Shown: positions 9,174 to 19,537, counted from the first letter of the stretch. The stretch is DNA of 64,000 nucleotides from Candidatus Vondammii sp. HM_W22 (GCF_022530855.2 NZ_CP099567.1:744001-808000), one strand, 5' to 3'. Notes: generated from the sequence alone by a model not told the origin. Numbers and translations are program-made.

Positions 9174-10440
9174 GGCTCTTTCCCTAACCGAGAGGGTAAG
9201 TATCACCCAACCACTTCCTCAGGATAAAGATTCAGCCCTCCAAGGTGGGAGTAGATTGCATTGGCAAACCGCTCTTTTCTGCGGAAACCTCTGCTATGCA
9301 CCTTGATTATCTTGATTCGGCTGTTGAGACTTTCTGCCGGACCATTATTTACTTCCAAAACAATAGCGTTCAATATTCCCCACAGGTGATTCTTGATTGT
9401 TCCCGCCACTTTCTTGATTGGCTCCAGGCCACTGCGCATTGCCCATGGCAACTGCTGTTCCCAGCCTTTCCTTGCTCATGTCTTGCTGGCATAGTGCCAG
9501 AGACTCTTTGATCGCCCAGGCACACGGGCAGTCTTCAGCGTGCTGTCACGTAGCGCGCCTTGAGCCGCAATTTCTGTCTGCGTGTCACATTCTCCAGGTT
9601 GTAGAGCTAGTCATACTGGCTGTCTTTAGGGGTCCTCATAGCCTTCAGCCAACACTCTTGGCCGCGTACCTTGTCTACCGCCTTTTGCTGCTCCTCTGCC
9701 AGACTTTCGTACCATGCTTTGAGCGTTGCCTTGCGGTCACTGCCCACGTATAGCACTGCACCTGCATCCTGGCCCGATAAGACTGTTACATAATCATGAC
9801 GTTTCTTGAAGACCGTCTCATCAACACCTATACGTGTTGGGCTAATCTCTGTTCTACGTGCCAGTCCTCGCTTAACCGCTCGCTGCATAATTCCATCAAT
9901 GGCATTCCAATTCAGCCCCATCAACCGGGAGACTGCCGAGATGGACACCTCTTTCAATCAGTCGATCACCAGCACCTCAGAGAGCGCCTTCATGGATATA
10001 TGGCCAAGCCTTTATCAATGCCATACTGGAAAGCCTGCCTAGGGCTGAAGAGAAGATTGCCTTTGATAAATTCCACGTCGCCAAGTACACCGGTGAGACG
10101 GTAGGCAAAGAGTTTGCCATGTCACTCTCAAGACATGGGCAAGGAAAGGCTGAGAGCGGTGGTTGTCATGGGCAGTGCGCAGTGGCCTGGAGCCAATCAA
10201 GAAAGTGGCGGGAACAATCAAGGATCGTCTGTGGGGAATATTGAACGCTATTGTTCTGGAAGTAAGTAATGGTCCGGCAGAAAGTCTCAACAGCTGAATC
10301 AAGATAATCAAGGTGCATAGCAGAGGTTTCCGCAACAAGGGGCGGTTTGCCAATGCAATCTACCTCCACCTTGGAGGGCTGAATCTTTATCCTGAGGAAG
10401 TGGTTGGGTGATACTTACCCTCTCGGTTAGGGAAAGAGCC
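9174..10440. mobile_element. palindromic ISL3 derivative: two 3' halves back to back
   Basis: Both ends carry the same ISL3-type terminal sequence in inverted orientation (GGCTCTTTCCCTAACCGAG at 9174, its complement ending at 10440). The adjoining C-terminal transposase codons (GGLNLYPEEVV) are likewise mirrored. The left arm (9203-9957, minus strand) encodes the transposase start region (SISAVSRLMGLNWNAIDG, GVDETVFKKRHDYVTVLS) and the C-terminus, but has lost the central part. The right arm (about 9985-10411, plus strand) keeps the central LPRAEEKIAFDKFHVAKYTGETV segment and a degenerate C-terminus. Both arms have frameshifts and stops, so neither makes transposase. Confidence 0.8.
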
Positions 10441-10790
10441 ATAAAAGCTCTGCAACCGATTTTTCTTGATCATCAAGGCCGACTTGAACCCCTTGAGCAA
10501 CTGGGAGACTCGCTGCCAAAGCTGGAAAGGACCGTAGACTGGGAGGCTTTTCGGGTATTGTTGGGCTCAGTTTATAAAAACAGTGATCCCAGTAAAGGTG
10601 GGCGTCCACTTTACGATGAGGTACTGATATTCAACGTATTGTTCCTACAGAATTTGTTCAATCTGAACGATGATCAAACAGAGTTCCAAATTCGGGATTG
10701 CTATAGCTTTTGTCGTTTTCTTGGGCTGAGCCCGGAGGGTAAGGTACCCATTGGCTCTTTGTCGGGTTTTTAGAGGTTCCCTTTGCCAAG
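10441..10790 (+). mobile_element. IS5-family (IS1106-like) element with large internal deletion
   Basis: This encodes the N-terminal part of an IS5-type transposase: FLDHQGRLEPLEQLGDSLPK, ERTVDWEAFRVLL, then TEFQIRDCYSFCRFLGLSPEG. It jumps straight to the element end TTTTAGAGGTTCCC near 10770-10785. The same 5' sequence occurs at 39965-40083 and 58489-58850, and the same 3' end at 42182-42199. The catalytic core is deleted. The following 10791-11073 holds no gene I can support. Confidence 0.8.
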
Positions 10791-11073
10791 TGTGCTTTGA
10801 TTAATCGGGTACTGGCTAAGCGGTATTGATTAGGCGCTTCATTGGGCAAGTTGCACCTGAAAATCCCGGAATGGCCAAAATTGAGGTGAAATCCGGGAAT
10901 AAAGCAGGTTATTTTTACAAATATTTGAGATTGGATGGCAAGTGAAGTGAAAAACTTCAATTTTCAGACCATCCCTAAACTATTGACGATGGATGAGTTA
11001 TTTTAAGGTTGAAAAGGTAGCCTGGCTAGAAATCTATTTTACAGGCCGTTCCTCAGAACATTCGAAGTGTGAC

Positions 11074-11871
11074 TCAGGCATGCAAATGGTCAGTGAGGTG
11101 GGGCCGGATCATCTTAACCATGGCGGTATGGACTTTCAATCCGCCGGCAATGATATTTCCCGTCTCAAAAAAACGGCCGCCACCAGTGATATCAGAGACA
11201 GTTCCACCTGCCTCTTTTATCAGCAGGGCGCCTGCGGCGAAATCCCACTCTTTCATACCCAGTTCCCAGAAACCGTCCAAACGGCCAGCGGCAACATAGG
11301 CTAAATCAAGGGCGGCAGAGCCTGGGCGCCGGATACCGGCAGTATCCTTGATCAGGCTTTTCATCATGCTGAGGTAGGTGTCGAGATGTGATTGATCGCG
11401 ATAGGGAAAGCCGGTTCCCAGTAGCGCGCCTTCAAGCCCCTTTCGGTTGGATACACGAAGGCGGCGGTCATTCACCAGAGCGCCATCGCCTCTGCTGGCG
11501 GTAAACATCTCGTCCCGTAGCGGGTCGTAGACCAAGCCATGCTCCAATACGCCTTTGTGTTTCAGGGCGATGGAGACAGAAAATTGAGGGAAACCGTGGA
11601 GATAGTTGGTAGTGCCATCCAGAGGATCGATAATCCACTGGAAATCGCTTCCATCGTGAGCGCCACTCTCTTCTGCCATGATGGCGTGGTTGGGATAGGA
11701 CTCACGCAGTGTATGGATGATCGCCTGCTCCGCAGACCGGTCTACTTCCGAGACGAAATCATTCATCCCTTTGGCTGTAATAGAGAGGGCGTTGGTGCGC
11801 TCGTAATAACGGAGCAGGATATTGCTTGCGTTACGTGCTGCGCGTACTGCGATATTCATCATCGGGTGCAT
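11074..11871 (-). CDS. suhB: inositol-1-monophosphatase family protein SuhB
   Basis: A Mg-dependent sugar-phosphate phosphatase. In E. coli SuhB also joins rRNA transcription antitermination complexes. The metal-binding motifs are intact: EESG, then DPLDGTTNYLHGFP, and later WDFAAGALLIKEAGG. From the ATG at 11871 (MHPMMNIAVRAARNASN), the usual SuhB start, the protein has 265 residues. A TTG nine bases further upstream is open but less likely. It is divergent from trmJ, with about 120 bases between the two starts. Confidence 0.95.
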   Translation of the reverse strand: MHPMMNIAVRAARNASNILLRYYERTNALSITAKGMNDFVSEVDRSAEQAIIHTLRESYPNHAIMAEESGAHDGSDFQWIIDPLDGTTNYLHGFPQFSVSIALKHKGVLEHGLVYDPLRDEMFTASRGDGALVNDRRLRVSNRKGLEGALLGTGFPYRDQSHLDTYLSMMKSLIKDTAGIRRPGSAALDLAYVAAGRLDGFWELGMKEWDFAAGALLIKEAGGTVSDITGGGRFFETGNIIAGGLKVHTAMVKMIRPHLTDHLHA

Positions 11872-11991
11872 GGGCGGCAAAGATACAGCAAGCTGCCACC
11901 GCTATAAAGAAAAAAATTAGGAATTCTTAACAGCCGTACAGCAGCATCCCCCGGTTTAGCTCAGACCTCTGTTGCTGTAACCTTCCCGACC

Positions 11992-12723
11992 ATGTTGAAG
12001 AATATTCGAATTGTACTGATCGAGACCTCCCTTCCCGGCAATATTGGCGCCGTGGCCAGGGCGATGAAAAACATGCGCCTGGAGAAGCTCTGTCTGGTAA
12101 GACCCAAAACCTTTCCCAGTGCTGAAGCCACGGCCAGAGCATCCGGGGCGGATGACCTGCTGGCCGGAGCAGAGGTTTTTGACACGCTGGATGAGGCGAT
12201 CAAGGATTGCCATATGGTGGTCGGCGCCAGTGCCCGTCTGCGAACTGTTGAATGGCCCCAGTTGGTCCCCCGGACCTGTGCCGAGACCTTGTGGACGGAA
12301 GCTGCCGAAGGAGAGGTGGCACTGCTATTCGGCCGAGAGAGCTCCGGGCTTCGCAACAGTGAGTTGGATCGCTGTCAATATCTGGTTCATATCCCGGCCA
12401 ATCCGGAATATAGCTCCCTGAACATCGCCCAGGCGGTACAGGTGCTCACCTATGAGCTTCATCTTCAATCCCTTGAATCCACTGCAGATAAGGAGTCTTC
12501 TGCAACGGAGATGGTGACTGCTGAAATGATGCAGGGATTTTTTGCCCATCTTGAGCAGGCCCTGAGTGATATTGGCTTCAGCCATTCAGGTCAGTCGGAG
12601 AAATTGCACCGGAGACTGCGGCGGCTATATTTCCGGACCCGGCCCGATCTAGAAGAGCTGAACATCCTGCGTGGCATTCTGAGTGCTGCCCAGGGCCGGA
12701 AGTCGATGCGTGGGAGCGATTGA
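11992..12723 (+). CDS. trmJ: tRNA (cytidine/uridine-2'-O-)-methyltransferase TrmJ
   Basis: A SPOUT-fold enzyme that 2'-O-methylates position 32 of several tRNAs using S-adenosylmethionine. The 243-residue protein shows the SPOUT motifs: IGAVARAMKNM near the start, GRESSGLRNSELDRC in the middle, and the knot motif IPANPEYSSLNIAQAVQVL. A C-terminal helical extension (about 175-243) is typical of TrmJ. It is divergent from suhB; this pairing next to the isc operon is common in gammaproteobacteria. Confidence 0.95.
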   Translation: MLKNIRIVLIETSLPGNIGAVARAMKNMRLEKLCLVRPKTFPSAEATARASGADDLLAGAEVFDTLDEAIKDCHMVVGASARLRTVEWPQLVPRTCAETLWTEAAEGEVALLFGRESSGLRNSELDRCQYLVHIPANPEYSSLNIAQAVQVLTYELHLQSLESTADKESSATEMVTAEMMQGFFAHLEQALSDIGFSHSGQSEKLHRRLRRLYFRTRPDLEELNILRGILSAAQGRKSMRGSD

Positions 12724-13166
12724 TGATGGAGTATGTGGTTAATTTGGTGGCATCCTTATAGGGCTGTCGTCATCCCAGACGCCGGAACTACCATGATCCG
12801 GCGCCCCATCCTGAACCCAGCGTATTCGTTTCTGAGCTTGTTGCTGCCTAATTTCAACCAATGTCCGCAAAAACAAAGGCTAAGCAAAGAGCCCGCACAG
12901 AGTAGCTGATCAGTCGTTTGGGAGTGGGCTATCATGTATACACATTGGAAGAGTGAATCTCTTTCAGGTAATCCCCTACACCCATAAAAAACTCCTCCAC
13001 AATCAGCACATTCGGTGCCGATGCTCCAATGTAGCGGTTAACACATTTTTAACTTGATCCCCTTATATTGGGTGTGCAATGCTAATCTCCGCATTTTGTA
13101 GGGCTGAAAGGATGCATGGACTCAATCAGTCTGAAAAATAATAACGAATGGATCAAGGGAAAATAG
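12724..13166. other. gene-poor gap between trmJ and the Rhs locus
   Basis: I find no convincing gene here. On the minus strand, 12932-12985 holds a 17-codon frame (MGVGDYLKEIHSSNVYT) preceded by a near-perfect GGAGGAG six bases before its ATG. Its upstream frame also stays open (RYIGASAPNVLIVEEFF), so it may be the tail of an eroded gene rather than a real microprotein. The plus strand near 13140-13166 gives the start region of the Rhs gene (AAGGGAAAATAG then ATG). Confidence 0.4.
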
Positions 13167-15290
13167 ATGAAATCTCCGCGTTTCGGTGCTTCTCGTACGC
13201 CTGTTAAATCAGTCTGTTTTGGCTTCTCTGGCAAAGGCCTCTTTCTCATCTGCTGCTTTCTGGCAGGGCTTTTGCCCCAAATGCTTATAGCGGAAGCCGC
13301 CAATCCGGGCTTTACGCCAGGCGAACTCTCTGTAAGTCCCTCGGGTGCGGCCATATATCAAGTACCCATTGCAGTCCCTCCAGGGGTTGCTGGTATGCAG
13401 CCAGATCTCTCCCTGTCTTACAGTAGTCAAAGCAGGGGAGGTATGCTGGGTGTGGGCTGGTCTCTGGATGGCCTGTCCGCTATCAGACGTTGTGGGCGTA
13501 CTATTAAGAAAGACGGTGCCTTCTCCAGCATTGAATTTACTGACAATGACCCATACTGCCTGGGTGACCAGCGTCTGATCGCTACGAATGGTGCCTATGG
13601 TCAGAGTGGTACTGAATACCAAACTGAAGACAATAGTTTTGCCCGCATCATCTCCCATGGCCGACAGGGTAATGGCCCTTCCTCTTTCACTGTCGAGGTC
13701 AAATCTGGCCAGACCATCGAATATGGCGTTACCGCAGACGCCAAAGTGGAAGCTCAGGGCAAGACCGAAGTATTAATCTGGGCACAAAACAAAGTCACAG
13801 ACGCGGCGGGCAACTATCTGGCCGTCACATACCAGGAGAACAATGCCAATACCGAGTATTACCCCACGCGCATTGACTATTCGGGTAACACGAATGCAGC
13901 CACCAGCCCCTCAGCGTCCGTGCGTTTTGAGTACGTGGATAAGCCGGACTTGGGGGAAGTCTATATTGCCGGTTCCAAAGTTAAATCCACCAAACGACTG
14001 ACCCAGATAAAGACCTACGCGGGAGAAGGCTTGGTGCAGGATTATCGTCTTGTTTATCAGGTGCGCACCGGCAAATTGGCGTTGTTGCAGAGCGTTGAGC
14101 AATGTGATGAAAATGGCGAGTGTTTGCCAGGTACCACACTGTCCTGGCACGAAGGTGTGCAACCGGATCTATTTGGTGGCAGCCAGACTTGGTTAGGTTC
14201 AGGTTATACAGCAGGAACCTATGGGGAGCCAGATGGCTGGGGGAGAAGGTCTTTTTACTCAGACAGTTTTGTGGAAAGGGATGTCAATGGCGATGGATTT
14301 GGCGATCTTGTATTGAAGAAGCAGCGGCAGAATCTGTCCCAAGACTGGGAGATAAGTGTTTATCTCTCTACAGGAGAGAGTTTTGGATCACGGCAACTTG
14401 TTGGAGATTGCCCTAGAAATTGCGCAATTGGGCTGGGTGATGTTAATGGAGATGGAATAGCTGATCGAATTATTGCTGCGAGGTGGGAAGTCAAAGTCGA
14501 GCTGGCCAACCCCGGTGACCCCGACCGCCTCCTTGGCATTACCGACGGCTTGGGCAATCAGACCAAACTGGTCTATTCCAGGCTCACAGATACCGGCATC
14601 CACACTCTGACAGGCAGTCCGGTCTATCCGGTCAGACACTTACGTTCCCCGACTTATGTGGTGACTGCAGTCGATGTGGAAGATGGTCTTGGCGGCACCA
14701 GACGCGCCGCCTACAAATATGGCGGTGGTAAGGTACACCTGCATGGCCGCGGCTTCCTCGGTTTCGCCTGGATGCAAACCACGAACGAACAGACCGGTAT
14801 TGTCACAAAGACTGACTACCGTCAGGACTTCCCCTATGCCGGCCGGGTGTCACGTACCGAGCAGCGTCTTGCCGACGGCACTCTGCTTGGTGAGACAGAC
14901 GTCACCTTTGCCGAGATCACCTCGTTTGACGGCAAGGTTCACTTCCCCTATGCCGCAACCAGTGTTGATGAGAGTTACGAGCTGGACGGCACCTACATCA
15001 GCACCACGACGACCCAGAATACGTACGATGCCTACGGCAATGCGCTGCGCATCATTGTCACCACCACCGACGGTCTCGAGCAGGTAGTCGATGAGACATT
15101 GAGCGACTACACCAATAACACCGACGAATGGCACCTGGGACGCCTCACCCGCGCCACCGTTAACCACACCAACGCCCAAGGCACTCTTACCCGCACCTCC
15201 GCCTTTGAATATAATACCGATGGTCTGTCAAGCAAAGAGATCATCGAACCCGACAGCGCTGTCCTGCGACTCGAAACCAGCTACACTTAA
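13167..15290 (+). pseudogene. SpvB/YD-repeat (Rhs-type) toxin, N-terminal segment
   Basis: This first of five frame segments starts with a basic N-terminus and a hydrophobic run (about 26-42) that looks like a signal or anchor. An SpvB-type domain follows (PSGAAIYQVPIAVPPG, LSLSYSSQSRGGMLGVGWSL). One or two FG-GAP/VCBS calcium-loop repeats come next (VERDVNGDGFGDLVLKK, GLGDVNGDGIADR), then the first YD-like repeats (ITDGLGNQTKLVYSRL). It ends with an early TAA at 15288. The sequence CTACACTTAACGACAGC looks one A too long; removing it continues the protein as TSYTYDSFGNKL. Rhs proteins of this class form a shell that carries a C-terminal toxin. Confidence 0.85.
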
Positions 15291-16080
15291 CGACAGCTTT
15301 GGCAACAAACTCACCGCCACTACCTCGGGGCAGGGTATCACCCCCCGGACCAGTGCCACAACCTACAGCGCCGATGGCCGTTTTCCGGTCACCGTCACCA
15401 ACGCCCTGGGCCACTCCGAAAGCCGCACCTACGACCCGATTCATGGCGTGATGCTTACGCTGACCGGCCCCAATGGGCTGACCACCAGTTGGAGTTACGA
15501 CAGTTCCGGGCGCAAGACCCGTGAAGATCGGGCAGACGATACCTGGACCACCATCACCCGGGGTATCTGTGCTGAAGACGGCACCGGCTGTCCGGTCAAT
15601 GCACCCACAGGCACTGTTCTGTTCACCACCACCGAAGCCTCCGGTAGTCCGCCAGCGAGCGGATATGCAGACAAACTGGGCCGCGTGACCCGTAAAGAGC
15701 GTGTTGGTTTTGACGGCAGTGCTGTGTTTACCGACACCGAATATAACAGCCTGGGCCAGATTGCCCGAGTCTCCAGGCCTTACTTCACAGACGACACCAT
15801 CTACTGGACCCGTTACGAATACGACACCCTGGGCCGCGTGGTTCTGGAAGCCTCCCCCACCGAGAGTGATCCAGGCGCACTCAACGGTAACAACAATGTG
15901 ATGCGCATCCACCTGGGGCTGGCGGTCACCGAGATCAACGTCAACAACCACGAAACCACCCGGTTCAAGAATCTGCAGGGCAAGCTCTCTGAAGTGATTG
16001 ATGAAGAGCCGGCTACGTCTATGATGCCATCGGCAATCTACTGCACAACAGTGACGGCATCCGGGTGCTCTCCGAGATGA
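15286..16080 (+). pseudogene. Rhs-type toxin, second segment (YD repeats)
   Basis: Continuation in the next frame. It holds YD repeats such as ESRTYDPIHGVML, TSWSYDSSGRKTRED, DTEYNSLGQIARVSR and TRYEYDTLGRVVLE. These repeats build the beta-strand cocoon of Rhs/Tc toxins. The useful reading ends near 16008, where the frame is lost again. The protein goes on in a third frame as GYVYDAIGNLLHNSDGI. No start signal is seen at the beginning of this segment, so it is not an independent gene. Confidence 0.85.
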
Positions 16081-16649
16081 CCTATGACGCCCGTGGCTGC
16101 AAGACCGGCATGGTCGATGCCGATATGGGCATCTGGAGCTACCGGTACAACGTGATCGGTGAGCTGATCAGCCAGACCGACGCCAAGAGCCAGACCGTCA
16201 CCATGGAGTACGACACCCTGGGACGGATGATCAGTCGTGTGGAGCCCGAGGGTGAGACCACCTGGACCTACGACACAGCGACCAACGGCATTGGCAAACT
16301 GGCACAGGTCAACGGCCCCAACGGTTATCAGCAGAGCTACAGCTATGACCAGTACGGCAGGGCAAATGCCACGACAACCACCATCAACGGCGAGAGTTTT
16401 ATCCAGAGCATCAGCTACGACGCCTATGGGCGGGTGGACAGTAAAACCAGCCCGACCGGTTTTGTCATCGCTAACCAGTACAATGCACAGGGCTTTCTCG
16501 CAGTGGTCGGCAATACCGATGGCAGCACCGTCTACTGGCATGCCGACAGCGTGGATGCCCAAGGCCACGCACTGCTCTCAACCCTTGGTAACGGCCTTGA
16601 GACCGTGCGATGCTGCCCAAGGTTATCTCAAAGGCACACTCACCGGTAA
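16011..16649 (+). pseudogene. Rhs-type toxin, third segment (YD repeats)
   Basis: YD repeats continue here: EMTYDARGCKTGMVDADMG, WSYRYNVIGELISQTDAK, MEYDTLGRMISRV, YSYDQYGRANAT and ISYDAYGRVDSK. The frame fails near 16610, where GLETVR should lead into a YDAAQGYLKG-like repeat that is found one frame away. A short deletion of part of a repeat is the likely cause. Confidence 0.85.
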
Positions 16650-18345
16650 TGTCGGCAGTGTGCAGTCCCTTATCTACGACTTTGACAATATCGGCAACCT
16701 GATCAGCCGGGAGGATGCCAACCAGTCCCTGTCCGAGAGCTTTATTTACGACGGCCTCAACCGCCTCACCTCGGCGACCGTGGCCGCCAGTGGGCCTACC
16801 GGGCTACCTGCCGTCACCAAGAGCTACACCTACGACAACGTAGGCAACATCACCAACAAGTCCGATGTGGGTGACTACCTCTACGGTACCGGCATCCAGA
16901 ACGGCGCCGGGGTACATGCGGTCACCCAGGCGGGGTCCGACACTTACACCTACGATGCCAACGGCAACATGTCCGGCGGGGCGGGCCGCACCATCACCTG
17001 GGCCAGCTTCAACAAACCCCTGAGTATCATCCGCGGGAATGACTCGGTCAGCTTCGAATACGATGCCGATCACAACCGCATCCGCAGTGACGTGATCAAG
17101 AACTACACAGAAACGACCACCACAGTTTATCTGGGTAAAAGCTACGAGCGGGTCACCCTGGACCAGGGTATCGTCGAGCACAAGCACTACATTCAGGTGG
17201 CTGGTGCCACAGTGCTCTATACCGAGCGCAGTAACAACGTCAACGACACCCGCTACCTGCACCAGGATCACCTGGGCAGTACCAACGTGATCACCAATGA
17301 AAACGCCCAGGTGGTGGAACGCAACAGTTTCGATGCCTTCGGTTCGCGCCGCCAGACCAACTGGCAGGACCCGCTCAGTCAACTCTTCTCCCTGTTCAGC
17401 CGGGGCTATACCGGGCATGAGCAGTTCGATGGCGTGGGGCTGATCCATATGAATGGGCGGATGTATGATGCCCGACTTGGCAGGTTCCTGAGTGCCGATC
17501 CCCATGTGCAGAGTCTGGCTAATCCACAGTCGCTGAATCGTTATACCTACGTGAATAACAATCCGTTGAGTTTTACCGATCCGAGTGGGTATTTCTTTAA
17601 GAAGTTGTTTAAGATGATACACAAAAATATCCTCTTTGTATCAGGGTCAAAAACAGTTTTAGACCTTATAAAAAAGTACCCTTGGGTCGGAGTAATTGTA
17701 CAAATGGTTGCGGCTTATTTTTGTGGACCCTGCGCAGCAGGGGTGGCGGCGTTGATTACCGAGTCCAATGGCGGTTCAGTTACTGATATCTTCAAAGCGG
17801 CGGCAATCTCCTATGTATCAGCTCAGTCCTATAGCACACTGCACAGCAGTTTGGGACCTGGTTTTACGAAAGTGGTTGCTCATGGTGTTGTTGGTGGGCT
17901 AAGTTCTGCAGCTTCAGGCGGGAAGTTTAAGCATGGATTTCTAAGTGCGGGTTTTGCTCAGGCATTTTCAGGTAATATTTCCAAAGGATTCTCTGATTCA
18001 ATGCCTTCGCGTGTAATAGCTGCGGCTGTTATTGGAGGAACTGCGGCTGAACTTGGTGGAGGGAAATTTGCAAATGGGGCAGTGACCGGGGCCTTCGCTC
18101 ACCTTTTCAGTAATATGCCTGCTGCCAATGATGACAACTATGGAATGGTCTCCGATGCTGAGATGAACTACATCATGGCGACTAGTCCAAGAACTTATGC
18201 GCTCTGGGAAGTGCCACAATCTGTAGTTGATGCTGTAGCTAGTTTTGGGGATACGATCTCATTTAGGGCAACGAATTGGGTACGCGGTCAGTTAGATGTA
18301 AACGGTGCAGTTAATTTTGATTCTGGTGCCTATCAGGGCGGGTGA
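16612..18345 (+). pseudogene. Rhs-type toxin, fourth segment with Rhs core
   Basis: This carries the last YD repeats and the complete Rhs-associated core: YLHQDHLGSTNVITNENAQ, FDAFGSRR, then GLIHMNGRMYDARLGRFLSA, DPHVQSLANPQSLNRYTYVN, ending in the usual NPLSFTDPSGYFF. In this family the toxin part starts directly after that PSG motif. What follows (about 17590-18345) is Gly/Ala-rich with hydrophobic stretches, commonly seen just before Rhs toxin domains. The frame stops at 18345 because CAGGGCGGG looks one G too long. The real C-terminus continues in the next segment. Confidence 0.88.
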
Positions 18346-18583
18346 ATACGCAGGATATGCATACTTTGCCACTGCTGGTGGTATTGCTGCAGCAAGAGGC
18401 GCAGTAGCTTTAAGTCCTGGAGAGCAAATTATTGGCCATCCTTCCTATGGAGGGAGAACTATAGAGGGTCTTCGTAGTGGTCAGTTTAGATTTGGATGGA
18501 GTCGTAACAATGGTCCCACTTTAAGGATGGGGGTCAGGAGTAAGCACATTGATTTTGTGAGATTGAGGCCACCAGGGCAATAG
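18338..18583 (+). pseudogene. Rhs-type toxin, C-terminal tip (candidate toxin domain)
   Basis: In the frame following the break at 18335-18345 the protein continues AGEYAGYAYFATAGGIAAAR and ends RSKHIDFVRLRPPGQ at 18583. The last 60 or so residues are basic with several Arg, His and aromatic residues (SYGGRTIEG, FRFGWSRNNG). This region varies between Rhs proteins and normally holds the toxic activity, but I cannot assign it to a toxin family. The stop lies nine bases before a separate gene that fits an immunity protein. Confidence 0.65.
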
Positions 18584-18592
18584 GGGGTTGCT

Positions 18593-18898
18593 ATGAAATT
18601 TTTGTTTCGCTTGCATGATGTGATAAAGATTCCAGGGAAAGCGTTCGAAGATCTTTCCTTGGAAGAAGTAGCATGGATGATAGAAGCTGACACCTCGATT
18701 TCGCCTGATGGAAACGAGTATTTTGCCGGCTGTGCGCTGGATGAATTTCTACATAACACGGAACTTAAAAGAAGGGATTTAAAGGAATTACAAGAAGTGA
18801 TTTTGGATAATATTTATATTGATGTAGAAGGCTCACGGGAAAAGAGAATCAATACTGAGTATTTAATTGCTTTGGCATCAGAGTTAAAATATCAATAG
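18593..18898 (+). CDS. candidate immunity protein for the Rhs toxin
   Basis: An intact 101-residue protein, overall acidic and mostly helical by composition (AFEDLSLEEVAWMIEAD, KRRDLKELQEVILDN). It starts at the ATG at 18593 with AGGGGG just upstream, nine bases after the toxin stop. Small acidic proteins directly after an Rhs C-terminal tip are usually the cognate immunity protein that neutralises the toxin in the producing cell. The function is inferred from position, size and charge only. I recognise no named family. Confidence 0.6.
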   Translation: MKFLFRLHDVIKIPGKAFEDLSLEEVAWMIEADTSISPDGNEYFAGCALDEFLHNTELKRRDLKELQEVILDNIYIDVEGSREKRINTEYLIALASELKYQ

Positions 18899-18908
18899 TA
18901 TCAAAGGG

Positions 18909-19020
18909 AAACAATAGGGGACGCACCACGATTTCCACTGGCAAGGAGAGTGGTGCCGGGTAAGCCGGGGAGGCCGCGGAAAGATGGGGATGTTTAAATA
19001 AACGTGGTGCGTCCCCTTTA
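18909..19020. mobile_element. MITE-like element with 15-bp inverted repeats
   Basis: Perfect inverted repeats AGGGGACGCACCACG (18916-18930) and its complement (19003-19017) enclose about 70 bases. Inside, one plus-strand frame reads PGKPGRPRKDGDV and stops, which looks like the Arg/Lys-rich tail of a REP-associated (Y1/RAYT-type) transposase. This may be a deletion derivative of such an element. The left 18 bases AAACAATAGGGGACGCAC occur again at 19538-19555 in the same orientation. Confidence 0.65.
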
Positions 19021-19044
19021 GTTCTTTGGGCTTCCGTCTAATTT

Positions 19045-19115
19045 GCAAGTGCAAGTGCAAGTGCAAGTGCAAGTGCAAGTGCAAGTGCAAGTGCAAGTGC
19101 AAGTGCAAGTGCAAG
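19045..19115 (+). repeat. 6-bp tandem repeat (GCAAGT), 11 perfect copies
   Basis: Eleven uninterrupted copies of GCAAGT plus a partial GCAAG end next to the AGGGGG ribosome binding site of the small gene at 19127. The upstream frame of that gene is open through the repeat and would read alternating Gln-Val, so the repeat may be untranslated leader or, with a TTG start at 19043, an N-terminal extension. As the unit is a multiple of three, copy changes would not alter the frame. Confidence 0.96.
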
Positions 19116-19126
19116 GGGGCGCAGTG

Positions 19127-19532
19127 ATGCAAGTATCAAACTGGTTTGCTGCTACATTTGTAGGCGTAGCTGTGATGGTTGTTGTGTTTGTACGCTGGGT
19201 AAACAAACGTAGTGTTCTGAATAAGCATGAGCTAATTAGTCTTGTAAAAATGTATCAGCAGGAAGCCTCTCACATTGATGTGAGCTACGAAATTTTTGAG
19301 CAGGTGTTGAACTTAATTGGCCAGGCATTACGGTATAGACCCCAAAAGACTTAGACCTTCTGATAAGTTGAAAACATTTTACGGTCTTGATCGTTGGGTG
19401 CTTGATGCAGGGACAGATAAACTAAATGACTGTATTGAGAAAGGCTTTGGTATTGCATCCTTTGAAAATGAACCGAAGACCATTGCTGAGCTTATTGCTG
19501 GTATAGAAAAAACAAGAAAAGAACAGCTATGA
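19127..19532 (+). pseudogene. membrane-anchored small protein, frameshifted
   Basis: From the ATG at 19127 (AGGGGG eight bases upstream) the protein starts with a single transmembrane helix (about residues 6-26, FAATFVGVAVMVVVFV). A helical segment follows to about NLIGQ. Near 19325 the frame slips by one, and the C-terminal part continues as RHYGIDPKRLRPSDKLKTFY.. to 19532. The C-terminal pattern (LRPSDKL..., then PKTIAELIAGIEK) recalls small acyl-carrier-like or DUF1493-type proteins, without a phosphopantetheine Ser motif. It may be a further orphan of the Rhs locus. The function is unknown. Confidence 0.55.
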
Positions 19533-19537
19533 AATTA

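Noticed and set aside
19045..19115. GCAAGT repeat as a protein of His-Leu or Thr-Cys repeats on the minus strand
   Set aside because: Any frame through a hexamer repeat stays open, so the minus-strand frames are by-products; the plus-strand gene with a ribosome site is better supported.
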